A DNA stretch of 64,000 bases from Streptomyces cellulosae (GCA_014655195.1 BNBH01000015.1:145243-209242); one strand, 5' to 3'; positions 1-9,608 are shown, counted from the stretch's first letter. Notes: a model not told the origin generated them from the letters alone. Numbers and translations are program-made.

Positions 1-1725
1 CACCAGGAACACGAAGGACAGCAGCCCGATGCCGGGGTCGGTGCCGGCGAAGCCGAGCAGAGGCCCGAAGACCAGCCCGCCGATGCCGAGGGCCGCGCCC
101 CAGACGGCGACCACCGCGCCGAGCAGCAGCAGCGGAGCCACGAGACTGCGCAGCAGCACGACCAGGATCAGGAACACGGCGGCCAGCACCAGCGGCACGA
201 TCACCGCGCGGTCCCGCGCCTCGCTGCGGGCGAGGTCGAGCTGTTCCGCGCTGGGGCCGCCGACATGGGCGCCGGTGCCGTCGAGCGTGTCGCGCAGGGC
301 CTCGATGGTGCGGGTCTCCCCCGCCGACTCGGGCGGCGCGGTGGCGAACACGGTGATCTCGGCCCAGGTGTCGTCGGCCCGTCCCGGAGTCGCCTCGGCG
401 ACGCCCTCCGTCTCCCGAACCCGCTCGACGACCTCGCCGGCCTCCCCGGCGGGCGCGATCACGGTGATCGGCTGGGCGCCGCGCTCCGGGTACTCCTCCG
501 CCATCGTGCGCATCGCCGTGACGGACTCGGGCCGTTCGGTGAAGGCGTCCTCCTGGCGGAGGTCCCCGCCCAGGTTGAGCGTGCCCAGGGCGAGCGCGCC
601 GAGGAGCACCGCGCCGCCGGTCAGAACGGCGGCGGGCCCGCGGGTGGCGGACGTCCCCATGGCGGCGAACAGCGACCGCCGTGCCTTCGGCTCGCTGCCG
701 AAGGCGGGGATCAGCGGCCAGAAGACGCGCCGCCCGAGCAGCACCAGGACGGCGGGCAGCAGCGTCGTCATCGCGACCAGCGCGGCCAGCACCCCGACCA
801 TGCCGACGGGACCCATGCCGCTGCTGCTGTTCAGATCGGCGGCCAGCAGGCAGAGCAGTCCGGCGGCGACCGTGCCGGACGAGGCGAGCACGGCGGGCCC
901 GCAGCCGCGCAGGGCGGCCCGCATGGCGTCGTACGGCCGCTCGTGGCGGCGCAGTTCCTCGCGATAGCGGGAGACCAGCAGCAGCGCGTAGTCGGTCCCG
1001 GCGCCGAGGACGAGGACGGTCATGATGCCGCCGCTCTGCCCGGTGATCGTGATGCCGAACAGCTCGTGCGCCCCGTACCCGGCGGCCATCGCCAGGACGG
1101 TCGCCGCTCCCGCCACGGCGAGCGGCACCAGCCACAGGAACGGGCTGCGGTAGATCAGCACCAGCAGCACGGTCACCACACCGAGCGTGGCGGTCAGCAG
1201 CGTGCCGTCGATGGTGTCGAACACCGCGTCCATGTCGGCGCCGACCGCCCCCGGCCCGCCGACCTCGGCGCTCAGCCCGCCCGTCCCCTCGACGGTCTCC
1301 CGCACCCCGTCGACGAACGCGAGCTGCGCCTCCTCGTCCTGCCCCGGCTCCGTGCTGGACACCGGGTACATCAGCGTGCTGCCGTCCGCCGAGGGAACGC
1401 CCCGCGGCGCCTCCGACAGCTCGTACGCCCGCTGCACCCCGGCGATCTGCGCGGCGGCCGCCTCCCGGTCGGCGGCGGTCAGCCCGCCGTCGCGGTGGTA
1501 CACGACCACCAGGTCGGTGGACTCGCCGCCGGGCAGCTCGTCCTGGACGCGCGCCACCTGTGTCGAGTCGGCGCCGGCGGGCAGGTAGTCGACCGCCCGG
1601 TTCTGCTGCGCGCCTCCGAACTTCCCGGCGAGCGGCCCGAGCAGCACCAGCGCCGCCACCCACAGCCCCAGCACCGCCCAGGGCACGGCCCGCCGCCCCC
1701 GTGTGCCTGTCCTGACTGCTCCCAT
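1..1725 (-). CDS. MMPL/RND-family membrane transporter (C-terminus cut by window edge)
   Basis: Large inner-membrane exporter of the MMPL branch of the RND superfamily, which moves lipids or other hydrophobic compounds using the proton gradient. The ATG at 1725 opens a frame that runs off the left edge after 575 codons, so roughly the last 130-150 residues of a usual 700-750 are missing. A first membrane helix lies at about residues 12-36, followed by a long extracytoplasmic loop and a block of helices from about 165 to 340. That block holds the family signature GAGTDYALLLVSRYRE near residue 240. A second extracytoplasmic domain and the start of the second helix block follow. The substrate cannot be told. 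It is separated by 164 bp from the next minus-strand gene upstream. Confidence 0.93.
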   Translation of the reverse strand, partial: MGAVRTGTRGRRAVPWAVLGLWVAALVLLGPLAGKFGGAQQNRAVDYLPAGADSTQVARVQDELPGGESTDLVVVYHRDGGLTAADREAAAAQIAGVQRAYELSEAPRGVPSADGSTLMYPVSSTEPGQDEEAQLAFVDGVRETVEGTGGLSAEVGGPGAVGADMDAVFDTIDGTLLTATLGVVTVLLVLIYRSPFLWLVPLAVAGAATVLAMAAGYGAHELFGITITGQSGGIMTVLVLGAGTDYALLLVSRYREELRRHERPYDAMRAALRGCGPAVLASSGTVAAGLLCLLAADLNSSSGMGPVGMVGVLAALVAMTTLLPAVLVLLGRRVFWPLIPAFGSEPKARRSLFAAMGTSATRGPAAVLTGGAVLLGALALGTLNLGGDLRQEDAFTERPESVTAMRTMAEEYPERGAQPITVIAPAGEAGEVVERVRETEGVAEATPGRADDTWAEITVFATAPPESAGETRTIEALRDTLDGTGAHVGGPSAEQLDLARSEARDRAVIVPLVLAAVFLILVVLLRSLVAPLLLLGAVVAVWGAALGIGGLVFGPLLGFAGTDPGIGLLSFVFLV

Positions 1726-1889
1726 GAGCCTCGGCTCCCCTCCGGTCCGGTCCACTGGATCTGCTGTCCAGCCTTCCGGCGGCGGGGAGCCGGGACGTCC
1801 GGCCTGGGACCGAAACGGCGGGTACTGCGGCGGGCGGCCGGGGCGCGGCCGTTACTCCCCCGGGAGTAACGGCGGGGACCGACGGGAGG

Positions 1890-3065
1890 TCAGCCCCGGT
1901 CGACCATCCAGGTGCCGTCCTCCTCGTCGTCGACCCGGACCTCCAGCTCACGCAGGCTCATCCCGGCCTCCCACAGCTCACGGAACCGCTTCATCCGGTC
2001 GTGCACATGGTCCTGACGGGCGATCAGCCGGGTCCGGATGTTGACGTCGCGCAGGTCCTGGTCGATCTCGAAGGACACGGCCTCGTCGTAGACGATGAAG
2101 TCGTTGGTGGTGCCGCGCAGCAGATGCGGCGGCAGCTCCGGCAGGACGGCCACGCGCACCTCGATGTGCAGCACCTCCTGCTCCTCGCACAGCCGCAGCA
2201 GCCGGTCGTCCAGCTCCCGCGCGCTCTCCAGCAGGAACAGCCGGCGCACCGGGACGCCCTGCTCGATCGCCTCCGCCTGGGCGTGCAGATAGCGGCTGGC
2301 GGGCTCGCTGTTCCAGAACGTCCGGTCGACGGAAGTGCTGGTGGCGCAGATGGACTTCTCCGCGGCCCGGGTGAGGGTGAGCATCCAGTCGTGGTTCTCG
2401 CCCGGGCACTCCGCGGTGAGGGTGGTGAGGTCGCTGAGGTGCCCGATCACCCGCTGCATCTCCAGCCGGACGAAGGTGGAGAGGATCGGCAGGCCGGGCG
2501 AGAGGACCTCGGCGAAGTTGGCGGCCAGGTCGGACACGGACCCGATGCGCACCAGGGGCGGCGCCGGCGGTTCGGGCTCGGCCGGGCGGGGCGGCGGCAC
2601 CAGGCGCGTCTCGACGAGCTGCTTCATGTCCTCGGTGTGCCGGGTCAGCCCGTGCCGGAGCTCGTCGTAGCGCCGCAGGCCGCCGCGCACGGTGGCGGCG
2701 GTCTCGGCCAGCAGGCTCTCCGCGCGCCGGGCCCGCTCCTCGGCCGCCCGGTCCGGGACCAGCACCAGGTGCTGGACGGCGACGGCGGCGACGGCGACCA
2801 GTGCGGCGGCGCCGAGCTGCCGCGCCGCGCCGTCCTCCGGGCTGAGCAGCGCGGCGAGGCCCCAGGTGAGCAGTCCGGCGACCAGGCCCACCAGCAGCCT
2901 GCGCCGCCACGGGACGGGGCCGGGACGCCCGGCCGGCCCGTCGGACCGGGCGGTGACCGGGGGGCCGGGTGCCTGGGGCGTCCGGTCCTCGGGGTGCTCT
3001 GGTGTGCCCACCGCGCCCGGCGGGCCGGCCGTGTCGTCGGGCTGGGGTGTCTGTGCCGTGCTCAT
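1890..3065 (-). CDS. Membrane-anchored hypothetical protein with conserved cytoplasmic domain
   Basis: A 391-residue protein that I cannot assign to a named family. The first 50 residues are rich in Pro, Asp and Gly and probably disordered. Two hydrophobic stretches at about 57-75 and 83-103 are predicted membrane helices. A charged, coiled-coil-like segment (about 105-150) and a Pro-rich linker follow, then a mixed alpha/beta domain of about 220 residues. I chose ATG 3065 because a purine-rich GGGGAGAAG precedes it at good spacing; an ATG nine codons upstream is also in frame. It lies 121 bp downstream of the SCO2521-family gene on the same strand and may belong to that cluster, which is inference from position only. 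Confidence 0.8.
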   Translation of the reverse strand: MSTAQTPQPDDTAGPPGAVGTPEHPEDRTPQAPGPPVTARSDGPAGRPGPVPWRRRLLVGLVAGLLTWGLAALLSPEDGAARQLGAAALVAVAAVAVQHLVLVPDRAAEERARRAESLLAETAATVRGGLRRYDELRHGLTRHTEDMKQLVETRLVPPPRPAEPEPPAPPLVRIGSVSDLAANFAEVLSPGLPILSTFVRLEMQRVIGHLSDLTTLTAECPGENHDWMLTLTRAAEKSICATSTSVDRTFWNSEPASRYLHAQAEAIEQGVPVRRLFLLESARELDDRLLRLCEEQEVLHIEVRVAVLPELPPHLLRGTTNDFIVYDEAVSFEIDQDLRDVNIRTRLIARQDHVHDRMKRFRELWEAGMSLRELEVRVDDEEDGTWMVDRG

Positions 3066-3186
3066 CTCGCTTCTCCCCCCGTTGGGAAACACGTCGGTTC
3101 GGATGCGGAATGTGCGTGGGGGTCCGGACGAGGCCGCTCACGGCTGGTGGGCGTCTCGCGGGCAGGGGCTCGGGGCCGGGGCGCGT

Positions 3187-4209
3187 TCAGGGCGCGGGCT
3201 CCACCTCCCGGTGCACGGGCGGGATCGCGTGCAGGGTGAGCTGGTCGCGGACGCGCTGGACCAGGGCGAGCCACTGCCGGGTGAACCCGGGCCGCTCCTC
3301 CAGCGCCTCCCACAGCGGGGCCAGCCGCCCGGACACACGGGCCCGCGGCATCCACAGGTGCAGAAGATGGTCGACGGCAGGACGCAACGCCCCTACCACC
3401 GGCGGGAGTTCGCCGTCCCCGCTGGTACGGGGCCAGGATCCGGGCGCGGCGGGGCCGAGGCGGATGCCGTCGAGGACGCGGACCAGGGTGGTCAGCAGCC
3501 AGTCGTGCAGGGCCAGGTCGTCGCAGAGCCCGGCCAGGTCGGCCGCGGGAATGTCCTCCGGGACGCGCAGCCGTACGGTACGCAGCTCGTCCTCGGCGAC
3601 GGTGAACCGCTCCAGGGCCGGCGCCTCGCCCGGCGGCGCGGTCAGCGCGACCCAGCGCAGCCGGGTCTGCCGGGACCTGAGCGGCGGCCGCTGGTCGAGC
3701 AGCGGATGCCGCAGCAGCCGGGTGAGCAGTCCCCCGGCGATGAGCCCCACGTCGAGGTCGCCGTGGCGCCCGCCGTCGAGCAGACCGGCGGCGACGGCGT
3801 CGTAGGGCAGCTTGCCCAGCGGCTCGACCACCGCGGGCCGCACCAGATAGTCGCCCCAGGGGCGGCGGTGGTCGGGCCCGGAGGCGGGGAGGGTGAAGTA
3901 CGCGGAGGTCTGCAAAACGCGTCCCTCGGTGAGCGCGGCGCGCGCGGCGACCGTGCCGACGGCGCGGATCCGGGCGCCGTTGGCGCTGGGCAGCGGGCAG
4001 TCGACGCCGGTGAGGGTGTCCGGGGAGCGCCCGTAGAGGTTGGGGCGCTCGGACACCAGGACCCGCTCGTCGGCGCGCAGCCGCAGCAGCTGGGCGGCGG
4101 CCCGGCTGTCGAGGGCCTGCCCCGCGGGCAGCAGGCAGGTGCGGACCTCGCCGCAGGCCAGCACGGTGCGCGGCGCGGCGGTGGCGGGCGGTGCACCGGG
4201 GGCCGGCAT
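3187..4209 (-). CDS. SCO2521 family protein
   Basis: A 340-residue soluble protein matching, from memory, the actinobacterial family named after S. coelicolor SCO2521; its biochemical role is unknown. No signal peptide or membrane segment is visible. It starts one base after the TGA of the preceding gene (stop 4213-4211, ATG 4209-4207), so the two are almost certainly translationally coupled. It is the last member of a five-gene minus-strand operon (8751 to 3187) whose members always seem to travel together, suggesting one complex or pathway. The C-terminal third looks helical and contains several Trp residues. Confidence 0.8.
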   Translation of the reverse strand: MPAPGAPPATAAPRTVLACGEVRTCLLPAGQALDSRAAAQLLRLRADERVLVSERPNLYGRSPDTLTGVDCPLPSANGARIRAVGTVAARAALTEGRVLQTSAYFTLPASGPDHRRPWGDYLVRPAVVEPLGKLPYDAVAAGLLDGGRHGDLDVGLIAGGLLTRLLRHPLLDQRPPLRSRQTRLRWVALTAPPGEAPALERFTVAEDELRTVRLRVPEDIPAADLAGLCDDLALHDWLLTTLVRVLDGIRLGPAAPGSWPRTSGDGELPPVVGALRPAVDHLLHLWMPRARVSGRLAPLWEALEERPGFTRQWLALVQRVRDQLTLHAIPPVHREVEPAP

Positions 4210-4210
4210 C

Positions 4211-5173
4211 TCAGGTCTCCTCGCAGAAGACGTAGGAGACGCGGTCGGCGACCGGGCCGGGGACGGGCACGCCCTCGCCCGCGGACCGCTCGGCGACCTG
4301 GCGCAGGGCGTCGCGGTCCACGTCGGTCTGGTCGAGGATCACCCGCACGGCGTGCTCGACGGGCAGGAAGCGACTGGGCAGCACCGAGCAGGTGCGGTAG
4401 GCGGCGAACGGGTCCGCCCGCTCGCCGAGCCGTACCAGCGGCGGCAGGTCGTCCCACTCGTCGGGGAACGCGCCGGTGTGCGGCCGCGGTTCGAAGACGG
4501 CCTCGCCCTGGTGGCGCAGCAGTCCGAGGCGGGCGAGCTGCCACACGGCGGCCAGGAACGGGCAGGACCACAGACGCTCCCCGTCGGGCGTCTCGTTCCA
4601 CAGCTCGACGTCGAGGAAGACGGAGTGGCGGCGGGCGGCCGTCTCGCGGGGCGGCTCCCAGGCGGCAACCTTCCGCATGGCCTGCGGCGCGCGGGCGGTG
4701 GGGCTGCGCACACCGTTGGCGAGCCAGCCGGTCTGCGCGGCGGGCGGGCGGTTGCCGTAGCTGCCGGGCGGCGGCTCTTCGACGATCCGCGCGGCCACGG
4801 CCTCGGCGACGGGCACCTTCCCGCTGACGGCGCACGCGGACTCGCGGGCCAGGTAGTCGACGGCGAGCCCGGCGCGCTCGGCCTCCTCCAGCAGCATGGG
4901 GACGACCTCGGCGGGGCTGGCGAACCGGGTGAAGTAGTCGTCGATCAGGAAGCAGGTGCTGATCCGGGCGCGCCGCCCGCCGGCCCGGTCGGCGGCGACG
5001 GCGCGGGCGGCCTCGGCCCAGGGACGGACCCGCGCGAAGTGCCGGCGCAGATGCTCGGGCCCCGCCTCGAAGTCCTCCATGTAGAGGTGCCCCAGCTCCA
5101 GGGAGAGGTGGGAGAGGGGGACCGCCTGGGTGCGGGGTTCGGCGGTGGTCTCACGGAACACCGCTTCGGTCAT
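4211..5173 (-). CDS. SCO2522 family protein
   Basis: A 320-residue protein of unknown function from the family named after SCO2522. The ATG at 5173 overlaps the TGA of the P-loop gene in an ATGA, which fixes this start even though the open frame continues much further upstream (to 7183) as a shadow of other genes. Near residue 75 there is an acidic, hydrophobic stretch CFLIDDYFTRF, and the N-terminus contains LSLELGHLYMEDFEAG. No membrane or secretion signal is seen. Placement between a ParA-like P-loop protein and the SCO2521-family protein suggests a shared cytoplasmic complex. Confidence 0.82.
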   Translation of the reverse strand: MTEAVFRETTAEPRTQAVPLSHLSLELGHLYMEDFEAGPEHLRRHFARVRPWAEAARAVAADRAGGRRARISTCFLIDDYFTRFASPAEVVPMLLEEAERAGLAVDYLARESACAVSGKVPVAEAVAARIVEEPPPGSYGNRPPAAQTGWLANGVRSPTARAPQAMRKVAAWEPPRETAARRHSVFLDVELWNETPDGERLWSCPFLAAVWQLARLGLLRHQGEAVFEPRPHTGAFPDEWDDLPPLVRLGERADPFAAYRTCSVLPSRFLPVEHAVRVILDQTDVDRDALRQVAERSAGEGVPVPGPVADRVSYVFCEET

Positions 5174-6087
5174 AACAGCCCCCAGTACGCGTCGTCGGTG
5201 AGCCGCCGGGCGATCTCCTCGAGCGCCTCCAGCGTCTCCTTGTTGGCGATCTGGGTGGCCAGGACGTCCTCCTCGGTGATCAGCTGCTCCCGCCACTGCA
5301 GGATCGGCTCCAGCGGCACGGTGCCGAGTACCACGCTGTCGCCGATGTGCTGGTCGGAGGCGAGCCGGCGCAGCGCCCGGTTGCAGGACTGCATCCAGGC
5401 GGCCTGGGCGGGCGAGCCCTGCGCCCACATGGCCGACTCCGGGTCGGGCACGGCGGCCCGCACGAAGCGGATGTTGCCCTGGAGGGTGTTCTCGTCGTGC
5501 CCGCGGTCGACGCCGCTGCGGAGGATGCCGTTCTCCTTGTGGACCAGGCCGGCGGCGGCGATGACGTGCTGCCGGGTCCAGCGGTGGAACACCAGCCAGC
5601 GGTAGGAGACATGGCGCATCTGCGGGTGCGCGGTGGCCGCGAGGACGAGGTCGACGGCGTAGCTGCGGCCGGCGCTGAGGTCGACCATGACGAGGTCGAA
5701 CTCGCTGTTGAGGCGCAGCAGCAGGTCGATGCAGCGTTCCAGCGCCTCCTCGCCGGTGGCGAACTCGCCGCCGCCCGCGTCGCCGGGGTAGAGGACGAGC
5801 CGCCCGGACTGGTTCTGCCGGGCACGCAGCACCGGGTGCTCGGTGTGCCGCCAGATGTCGATGCTGGCCGGTTCGGTGACCTCGCCCTCCAGGTAGGAGT
5901 GCAGGCCGCGCTCCTCGGTGCCGCGCAGGGCGCTGGGCACGTCGAAGACAGCGGCCGCGGTGGGCGAGCCGAAGTCGAAGTCGACGTAGGCGACGTGGTC
6001 GCCGGTGAGGGCGCGCTGGTAGGCCAGGTTGGCGCTGGTGACCGAGCGGCCCGTGCCTCCCTTGTCGGAGGCCGCGAAGACGAGCAC
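5170..6087 (-). CDS. SCO2523 family variant P-loop (ParA/MinD-like) protein
   Basis: A 305-residue deviant-Walker ATPase-like protein. Its N-terminus MLVFAASDKGGTGRSVTSA carries a KGGTGRS motif where ParA/MinD proteins have KGGxGKT, so the second P-loop lysine is replaced by Arg: hence 'variant P-loop'. A YVDFDFG segment follows at about residue 40, and LVMVDLSAG near 135 resembles the Walker B strand. The start is GTG (6087-6085), three bases after the TGA of the SCO2524-family gene, and the stop overlaps the next ATG. The family is known only by association with the SCO2521-2525 cluster. Whether it still hydrolyses ATP is not known from sequence. Confidence 0.85.
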   Translation of the reverse strand: MLVFAASDKGGTGRSVTSANLAYQRALTGDHVAYVDFDFGSPTAAAVFDVPSALRGTEERGLHSYLEGEVTEPASIDIWRHTEHPVLRARQNQSGRLVLYPGDAGGGEFATGEEALERCIDLLLRLNSEFDLVMVDLSAGRSYAVDLVLAATAHPQMRHVSYRWLVFHRWTRQHVIAAAGLVHKENGILRSGVDRGHDENTLQGNIRFVRAAVPDPESAMWAQGSPAQAAWMQSCNRALRRLASDQHIGDSVVLGTVPLEPILQWREQLITEEDVLATQIANKETLEALEEIARRLTDDAYWGLL

Positions 6088-6090
6088 GGC

Positions 6091-7935
6091 TCAGCCCTCC
6101 TGCGCGGCGGCGTCCCGGGCCTGGGCCAGGGTGTCGAGTTCCCGCAGGACGGGCAGGGCGAGCGCGAAGGCGGTGGCCGGCCGGTCGTCGACCAGACCGC
6201 GGGCGTGGTCCAGACGGTTCTCTATGCTCCGCATCGCCCGGGCGCGGCTGCCGTCGTCGCCGGTGGACGCCTCCAACTGCTCCCTGCCGAACAGGTGCGT
6301 GGCCTCGCTCAGCAGGTCCCGGGCCAGGTCGGCCAGGTCCGGACTGCGGATGGGCTCCTGCTCGTAGAGGTTGCGGGCGGCGACCAGACACTCGGTGACG
6401 CGCTCGGTGACGCTCCAGGAGAGGCGGCGGTTGACGCCCTTGGCGTCCGGGAAGACGGCGCGCACGTCGTCCCAGAGGCCGGCGCCGTGCCCGTCCTCGA
6501 TCCTGCGGCTCCACAGGTGCTCGAAGGTCTGCTCGGCGAGGCGCAGCAGCCGGTCCTGCGCCTCGATGTTCCGGGACAGCTCGGCGAGCTGCACGGTCCG
6601 CTTGAGCAGCTGGGCGGAGAAGTCGGTCATCCGCCACTGGAGCCGTGACCCGGAGCGTTCGGACCCGGCGAGCGGCATCAGCACACCCGGGTCGTGCAGC
6701 CGGACGACCGGGTCGTTCCTGGTCATACGGCTGGTGACGCGGCCTCGGTCGGCGAGCCGCTCCATGATGGAGACGGTGCGGGTGAGGTCGTCGTCGGTGG
6801 CCCTGCGGCGCACCAGGTCGTGGACGAGGATGGCCGCGACGGTGAGGGAGAAGTACTCGGACTCCAGGCGCAGTCCGGTGGTCTGCCAGGGCAGGTCCTC
6901 CAGGGGCCAGCGCTCGGTGCCGAAGCGGGCGACGGCCGACCAGTACTGCTGGCTCAGCTCCCAGCGCAGCCGCAGCGCCTCGGCGAGTTTCTGCTGGTCG
7001 GCATCCAACAGTCCGAGGGTGAGGGTGCGCTCGGAGAAGAGGTCCTGGATGCCGTCGAGGGCGACGACGGTGAAGTACACGTAGGGCAGCCGGTCGGCGA
7101 TGCCGTCGGGCTGGCCGGGCACCGGGGTGTCGAGGTCGGTGACCTTGGGGGCGTCCTTGACGACGCCCCAGGCCCAGCCGCACTCGAAGAGCTGGCTCTC
7201 GTCGCGGATGGACTCGTCGACCTCGATGCCGCGGCTGAGGCTCTCGATGATGGTGGCGCGCAGCGGCCGGAAGCGGCGGGCGAACTGCTGGAGGACGGCC
7301 CGGTCGGAATGCCGGTTCTGGCCGATGACCTGGATGAGCCGCCGGCCCTGCTCGGACTCGGCGTCGAAGACGTTGACCGCGAAGGAGCGCAGCAGGCTGA
7401 CCATGGCGGCGGTGAGGCGGAGGTTGGTGGCCTCGCGGAGTTCGCCGAGCGCCCGGCGCACGTCGGGGCGGGTGGTGCTGTTCTCGTAGACCTTGAGGAA
7501 GCCGAGGGTAGCCAGGCAGAGCGTGACGGACATCGAGTAGGAGTCGACGACGCCTAACTTGCCCTGTTCATAGCTCAGTTCGAGGTCGGGGTCGACGGTC
7601 TTGAAGTACGGTCCGCCGGCGAAGGTGGGGGCGTCGTCGGGGCCGGTGTGGGTGCGCATGAACTGGGTCAGCGCGGTGATCAGGTTGGGCGGGATCTCCA
7701 GCCTGCTGCCGGCCCGCTCCAGCGCCTGGAGCACGTCCCGTTCGGTGGTGTCGGGCTGGTCCAGGCGGAACGCGGGGATCTCGGTGGCGGGGTACAGCAG
7801 GCAGAGCAGCCGCTCGGCGTCCGCGACACTGCTGAGCCCGTCGGTGTCCCCCCACACGAGCTTGCCGTCGTCGAACGAGTGGCGGGCCGCGGCCCGCCAG
7901 ATGTCCAGCAGATGCTGGCGTGGCTTGATCTGCAT
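6091..7935 (-). CDS. SCO2524 family protein
   Basis: A 614-residue, almost entirely helical soluble protein with no recognised catalytic motif. It belongs, from memory, to the family named after SCO2524. Many Leu/Arg/Glu heptad-like segments suggest a scaffold or interaction role. It follows the methyltransferase gene after 45 bp and precedes the variant P-loop gene by 3 bp. No signal peptide or membrane helix is visible. Function unknown. Confidence 0.82.
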   Translation of the reverse strand: MQIKPRQHLLDIWRAAARHSFDDGKLVWGDTDGLSSVADAERLLCLLYPATEIPAFRLDQPDTTERDVLQALERAGSRLEIPPNLITALTQFMRTHTGPDDAPTFAGGPYFKTVDPDLELSYEQGKLGVVDSYSMSVTLCLATLGFLKVYENSTTRPDVRRALGELREATNLRLTAAMVSLLRSFAVNVFDAESEQGRRLIQVIGQNRHSDRAVLQQFARRFRPLRATIIESLSRGIEVDESIRDESQLFECGWAWGVVKDAPKVTDLDTPVPGQPDGIADRLPYVYFTVVALDGIQDLFSERTLTLGLLDADQQKLAEALRLRWELSQQYWSAVARFGTERWPLEDLPWQTTGLRLESEYFSLTVAAILVHDLVRRRATDDDLTRTVSIMERLADRGRVTSRMTRNDPVVRLHDPGVLMPLAGSERSGSRLQWRMTDFSAQLLKRTVQLAELSRNIEAQDRLLRLAEQTFEHLWSRRIEDGHGAGLWDDVRAVFPDAKGVNRRLSWSVTERVTECLVAARNLYEQEPIRSPDLADLARDLLSEATHLFGREQLEASTGDDGSRARAMRSIENRLDHARGLVDDRPATAFALALPVLRELDTLAQARDAAAQEG

Positions 7936-7980
7936 CCCCCTACCCCTCGTACAGACCGTGTGCAGACATGGTCCCCGTTC

Positions 7981-8751
7981 CTACGTGTCCGCAATCGCCG
8001 AATTTCGCCGTCCGAGGGCGAGAATGATGCCCTCGTGCCCCTCGCGCACCATGTGGTGCAGATCGTGGATCTCCAGGTCGTCGGCCCAGTCGGCGAGGCT
8101 GTCGCGGACGCGCTCCTCGTTGACCCGGTAGGCCGGATAGTGATGGTCGCCCACCTGGTAGCCGACGGATTCCTTCATGAAGGCGGTGGCGAACGGCGCG
8201 CCCTCGTTCAGCGCACCCATGAAGCAGATGACGCCGCGGCGGAACTCGTCGGGGCACTCGGACATGGAGTCGGCGACGAAGAACATGGTGCCGATGTCCC
8301 AGCGGCGCTGGCCGTCGAGGTCGAGGAGGTTGGCGCGCTCGACGCGGACGATCTCGCCGAACCGGCCGCGCGGCTCGACGGCGGCGTAGCCGGGGTGCTC
8401 GCGCAGCTGGTCCCAGAAGGGGTCCCAGACGGTGTCGAACCCGGCGGGGGACGCCTGCTTCTCCAGGTACTCCACGTTGGGCTGCGCGTACTCAAGGAGC
8501 AGGACCTTCTCGCACCAGGGCAGCATGGACAGGGCCGGGTAGAGATTGGCCCCGGCGCCGACGTCGACGCCGCGGCCCGTGCGCGGGACGCCGTCCGTGA
8601 AGCACTTGCCGAAGTAGTCGCGCATCAGCCGCACGATCAGCAGATCGACCTCGAGGGGGCTGCGGTAGTTCGCGTCGACGTACGCCTCAGGATCGAACTT
8701 CGACCACGGGGCGTCGGCGTTACGGTCCATCATCACCCTGCCGCGTTCCAT
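7981..8751 (-). CDS. SCO2525 family SAM-dependent methyltransferase
   Basis: A 256-residue class I methyltransferase resembling the NNMT/PNMT/TEMT group. The SAM-binding motif I reads VDVGAGANLYPALSM at about residues 63-77, followed by an acidic strand end LLLEYAQPN. The C-terminal half includes DSMSECPDEF and GALNEGAPF, typical of this fold. The frame opens at ATG 8751, but ATG 8733 or 8730 follows a GGCAGGG and may be the true start. It heads the five-gene operon running to 3187. The substrate could be a small amine or a product of the cluster; this is inference. Confidence 0.84.
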   Translation of the reverse strand: MERGRVMMDRNADAPWSKFDPEAYVDANYRSPLEVDLLIVRLMRDYFGKCFTDGVPRTGRGVDVGAGANLYPALSMLPWCEKVLLLEYAQPNVEYLEKQASPAGFDTVWDPFWDQLREHPGYAAVEPRGRFGEIVRVERANLLDLDGQRRWDIGTMFFVADSMSECPDEFRRGVICFMGALNEGAPFATAFMKESVGYQVGDHHYPAYRVNEERVRDSLADWADDLEIHDLHHMVREGHEGIILALGRRNSAIADT

Positions 8752-9068
8752 TCAGTGTCGGACAAGACCGTGTGCCCTGTCTGCGCCGTTCCGCTGAACG
8801 TCGGCAGGTGAAGCAGCATCTCCGGTTCTCGCACGGTAGGCCGAAGTGGCACGCGGAGACAGCCAGGAACACGCCGTTCCTCGTCGACGGGCGCACGGAA
8901 GGCGCACGCCGGTTGTCCATGCACCCCTGAACTCGCCCTTGCACGCGGTGAGTTGACGGCTCACTCTAACCAGAGACGCCACCGGCCGCCACCGGAAGCA
9001 GCAATCCCTTCCGGGTGAACGCCGGTGTCTTGGCGTTGACCCATCCGCATGTCCCGACTGGGGGTGGC
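8752..9068. other. Divergent intergenic region, no gene seen
   Basis: This 317 bp stretch separates the methyltransferase operon (minus) from the GNAT gene (plus) and should carry both promoters. Short open frames here lack plausible coding character. I see no clear sigma-factor hexamers or operator. Confidence 0.5.
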
Positions 9069-9608
9069 ATGACCGCCGAACCGCTGGAGCGCACCCTGGA
9101 CCGGCACGGTCGGCTCGCGGGACCCGAGGGGTTCCCGGAGCCGGGACGCCTGATACTGAGGGGAGCGCTCGAGTCCGATCTGCCCGAGCTGCGCCGGCTC
9201 GACGAGGAGGTGTTCCAGGAGGTCGCCTACCCCGCCTTCCTGCTCCGCCAGCTGTACGACGTCTACGCCCAGCACTTCCTGGTGCTGGACGACGGCGCGG
9301 GCGGGCTGCGCGGCTACGTCCTGGCCGCGACCACCGCGTTCAGCCGGGACAGCTGGATCCTCGGCCTGTGCGTGACCGAAGGGGACCGCCGGCACGGGCT
9401 GGGCCGGGAGCTGATGACGGAGATCCTCGCGCGGCTCCGGCAGGACGGCATCGAGACGGTGCGGCTGACGGTCGAGCCCGCCAACCGGGCCGCGATCCTG
9501 CTCTACCGCTCCCTGGGCTTCACTCCGGAGGAGCCGGACGGCGGCCTGCGCCGGGACTACTTCGGCCCTGGCGAGCACCGGCAGGTCCTGCGACTGGAGC
9601 TGTGTTAG
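9069..9608 (+). CDS. GNAT-family N-acetyltransferase
   Basis: A 179-residue acetyl-CoA-dependent acetyltransferase of the GNAT fold. The acetyl-CoA pyrophosphate loop is RRHGLGRELM, preceded by the strand LGLCVTEGDR, and the late GNAT helix is recognisable as NRAAILLYRSLGF. I chose ATG 9069 because GGGGGTGGC lies directly upstream; an in-frame ATG at 9015 would add 18 poorly conserved residues. The acceptor is unknown. It converges on the TerB-like gene. Confidence 0.88.
   Translation: MTAEPLERTLDRHGRLAGPEGFPEPGRLILRGALESDLPELRRLDEEVFQEVAYPAFLLRQLYDVYAQHFLVLDDGAGGLRGYVLAATTAFSRDSWILGLCVTEGDRRHGLGRELMTEILARLRQDGIETVRLTVEPANRAAILLYRSLGFTPEEPDGGLRRDYFGPGEHRQVLRLELC

Noticed and set aside
4211..7183. 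990-codon open frame on the minus strand
   Set aside because: Only the last 320 codons are coding; the rest is an Arg/Pro/Ala-rich shadow of the P-loop and SCO2524-family genes. The ATGA overlap at 5173 sets the true start.
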